Source: Nitrospirota bacterium (GTDB lineage: Bacteria > Nitrospirota > Nitrospiria > Nitrospirales > UBA8639). Taken from it: 33,611 nucleotides of DNA. A program made the position numbers and the translations under genes. The notes beneath the pieces were generated by a model. The model was not told the origin of the DNA. It did not search any database and was given only the letters and a program-made list of their open reading frames with translations. Location of the stretch: positions 1 through 33,611 of the forward strand of contig RFGT01000017.1 of NCBI GenBank assembly GCA_003696975.1, in the 5' to 3' direction. Of the stretch, positions 32,877 to 33,611 are shown piece by piece; within the stretch, counting starts at the first letter, position 1; the number at the start of each line of letters is the position of its first letter.

Positions 32877-33333
32877 GATGGGCTGAGAACCCCAGGGCAT
32901 TGATCTGTTGCCCATGCAAGAAGTGGATTTGGATGCAACTCGTTCGCCATGCGGCGCTTGACGGTTAGTGGTCATTTTCGCGTGATGGCGCACACACGGG
33001 TAAGGTTCTGGCAGTTTGTGACCGACAAAATAAGAATGAGAACGTGTGAAAGAAGGTCACACCTCAGGACGAGGACCGCGAATCGAGAATGGAAAAGGAG
33101 AGCCATGGACAGCGTGTCAGGCCTTCACATCAATCCGCTCTACGCCACCACGGCGATTGGAGATCGTGACCCGGGCAGGAACCCCTCTCTGGGATCACAT
33201 CGCAGGCGGTCGAACTCCCAATCCCCAGTACCTCAGGACTCGGAATCCTCAGAACCCTCTGCTCCTACCCACCTGATTGATGTGGTAGTGTAGTTTGGGG
33301 GCTGTGTCCTAGTGAAACGGGGCGAAATTTTGA

Positions 33334-33361
33334 TTGAGGACGAGCGCCGAGTTCCTATAGT
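33334..33361 (+). promoter_or_regulatory. Possible promoter for the GH15-like gene
   Basis: TTGAGG, a 16-base spacer and TATAGT form a fair -35/-10 pair on the plus strand. It would give a leader of about 210 bases before the GH15-like ATG. It is only a motif match. Confidence 0.28.
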
Positions 33362-33512
33362 CTGCCCAATGGCGTGGCAAGATGATCCCCAGAAGAGGGA
33401 AACTCTTCGCGGCGGATTTGTGCCTCGCCGAGGATTGTGCTAGGGTCGGCATCCAACATTTATTGGTCGGGGATAAATGCTTGCGACATTGCTGAAGAGA
33501 AAAAAAGACCTT

Positions 33513-33532
33513 TTTGAACGAATTTGAACGAA
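33513..33532 (+). repeat. Tandem 10-bp direct repeat TTTGAACGAA x2
   Basis: Two exact abutting copies of TTTGAACGAA lie 48 bases before the GH15-like start codon. The 10-bp period equals one DNA turn, so both copies face the same side of the helix, as in tandem operator half-sites. No known regulator is recognised. Confidence 0.6.
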
Positions 33533-33579
33533 CCGGGCTCAACGAAGGGAGGAGAAAAAAATGATGCGAGGGGTATGGC

Positions 33580-33611
33580 ATGAGCTATAAAAGTATCGGG
33601 GACTATGGAAT
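33580..33611 (+). CDS. Probable GH15 (glucoamylase/trehalase-type) gene, first codons only
   Basis: The last 32 bases read ATG followed by 'SYKSIGDYG' and the window ends. Bacterial GH15 enzymes very often begin M-x-Y-x-x-I-x-D-Y-G before 'IIG', so this short match is suggestive. GAGGGG stands six bases before the ATG, a good ribosome-binding site. A stronger GGGAGGAG upstream serves only a nine-codon ORF starting at 33561 ('MMRGVWHEL'), whose stop lies five bases past this ATG, so it might act as a coupling leader. Only ten codons are visible. Confidence 0.55.
   Translation, partial: MSYKSIGDYG

Larger units (their letters stand above)
32877..33579. other. Gene-free region upstream of the GH15-like start
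   Basis: About 700 bases between the amgK promoter and the last partial gene. The plus ORF 32949-33293 and the minus ORF 33309-33581 are Arg/Ser- or Ser/His-rich, lack ribosome-binding sites and resemble no family, so I treat them as chance. A possible promoter and a tandem 10-bp repeat are listed separately. Confidence 0.45.

Noticed and set aside
32835-32993. N-terminal extension of the AmgK-like ORF (53 codons)
   Set aside because: It overlaps a near-consensus promoter, lacks a Shine-Dalgarno at its start and is not family-like.
33309-33581. 90-residue minus ORF and the 114-residue plus ORF at 32949-33293
   Set aside because: No ribosome-binding sites, skewed composition and no recognisable domain; probably chance ORFs.
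1-33611. Search for CRISPR arrays, insertion sequences, phage genes or toxin-antitoxin pairs
   Set aside because: No direct-repeat arrays, transposase-like ORFs, terminal inverted repeats or integrase signatures were seen by eye.

Overview
The window reads as chromosomal DNA of a Gram-negative bacterium: there are outer-membrane lipoproteins, a secretin and Pal. The gene set and protein style suggest the phylum Nitrospirota, near Nitrospira, and base composition looks close to balanced. This is inference from content only; there is no rRNA or other phylogenetic marker here.

Layout. (1) 1-3718, minus strand: the N-terminal part of a cation P-type ATPase that runs off the left edge, a PhoD-like metallophosphoesterase and a YihY-family membrane protein. 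(2) 3859-4494, plus: a TPR lipoprotein convergent with the next block. (3) 17757-4516, minus: a complete tad (tight adherence, Flp pilus) locus. In transcription order it holds a c-di-GMP-I (GEMM) riboswitch, a small frameshifted ORF, a second c-di-GMP-I riboswitch, flp, a strong hairpin, tadE, a second tadE/F, tadG with a VWA domain, a second flp, tadV (prepilin peptidase), rcpC/cpaB, rcpA/cpaC (secretin), a small lipoprotein, tadZ, tadA, tadB, tadC and tadD. (4) 18285-23646, plus: five co-directional genes for a squalene-cyclase-fold protein, a Tat-exported DUF362 protein, a tiny YIDPGTGS membrane protein, a NoeA-like methyltransferase and a membrane sulfatase/phosphotransferase-like protein. 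(5) 26111-23896, minus: pal followed by cpoB (ybgF). (6) 27716-26595, minus: a secreted DUF1080/LamG-like protein. (7) 30799-28007, minus: a PAS-GAF-PAS-GGDEF-EAL protein with an intact cyclase motif and a degraded EAL loop. (8) 32834-30921, minus: an amgK-murU-like pair behind a near-consensus promoter. (9) 33580-33611, plus: probably the first ten codons of a GH15 glucoamylase/trehalase-type gene.

How it fits together. The most notable part is the head of the tad locus. Two c-di-GMP-I aptamers lie about 440 nt apart on the same strand as the pilus genes. The distal one precedes a ~10-bp hairpin that pairs over the Shine-Dalgarno of a small ORF, and the proximal one precedes the main pilin gene flp. 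A 12-bp hairpin without a T-tract after flp could make the pilin mRNA more abundant than the machinery mRNA. With a GGDEF protein also in the window, the simplest reading is c-di-GMP control of Flp pili, hence of surface attachment or biofilm. The small ORF between the aptamers appears to need a one-base correction in a TTTT run to give a ~70-residue protein.

Many ORF-track starts are GTG or TTG extensions. Where a better-placed ATG with a Shine-Dalgarno sequence exists, I moved the start and said so.
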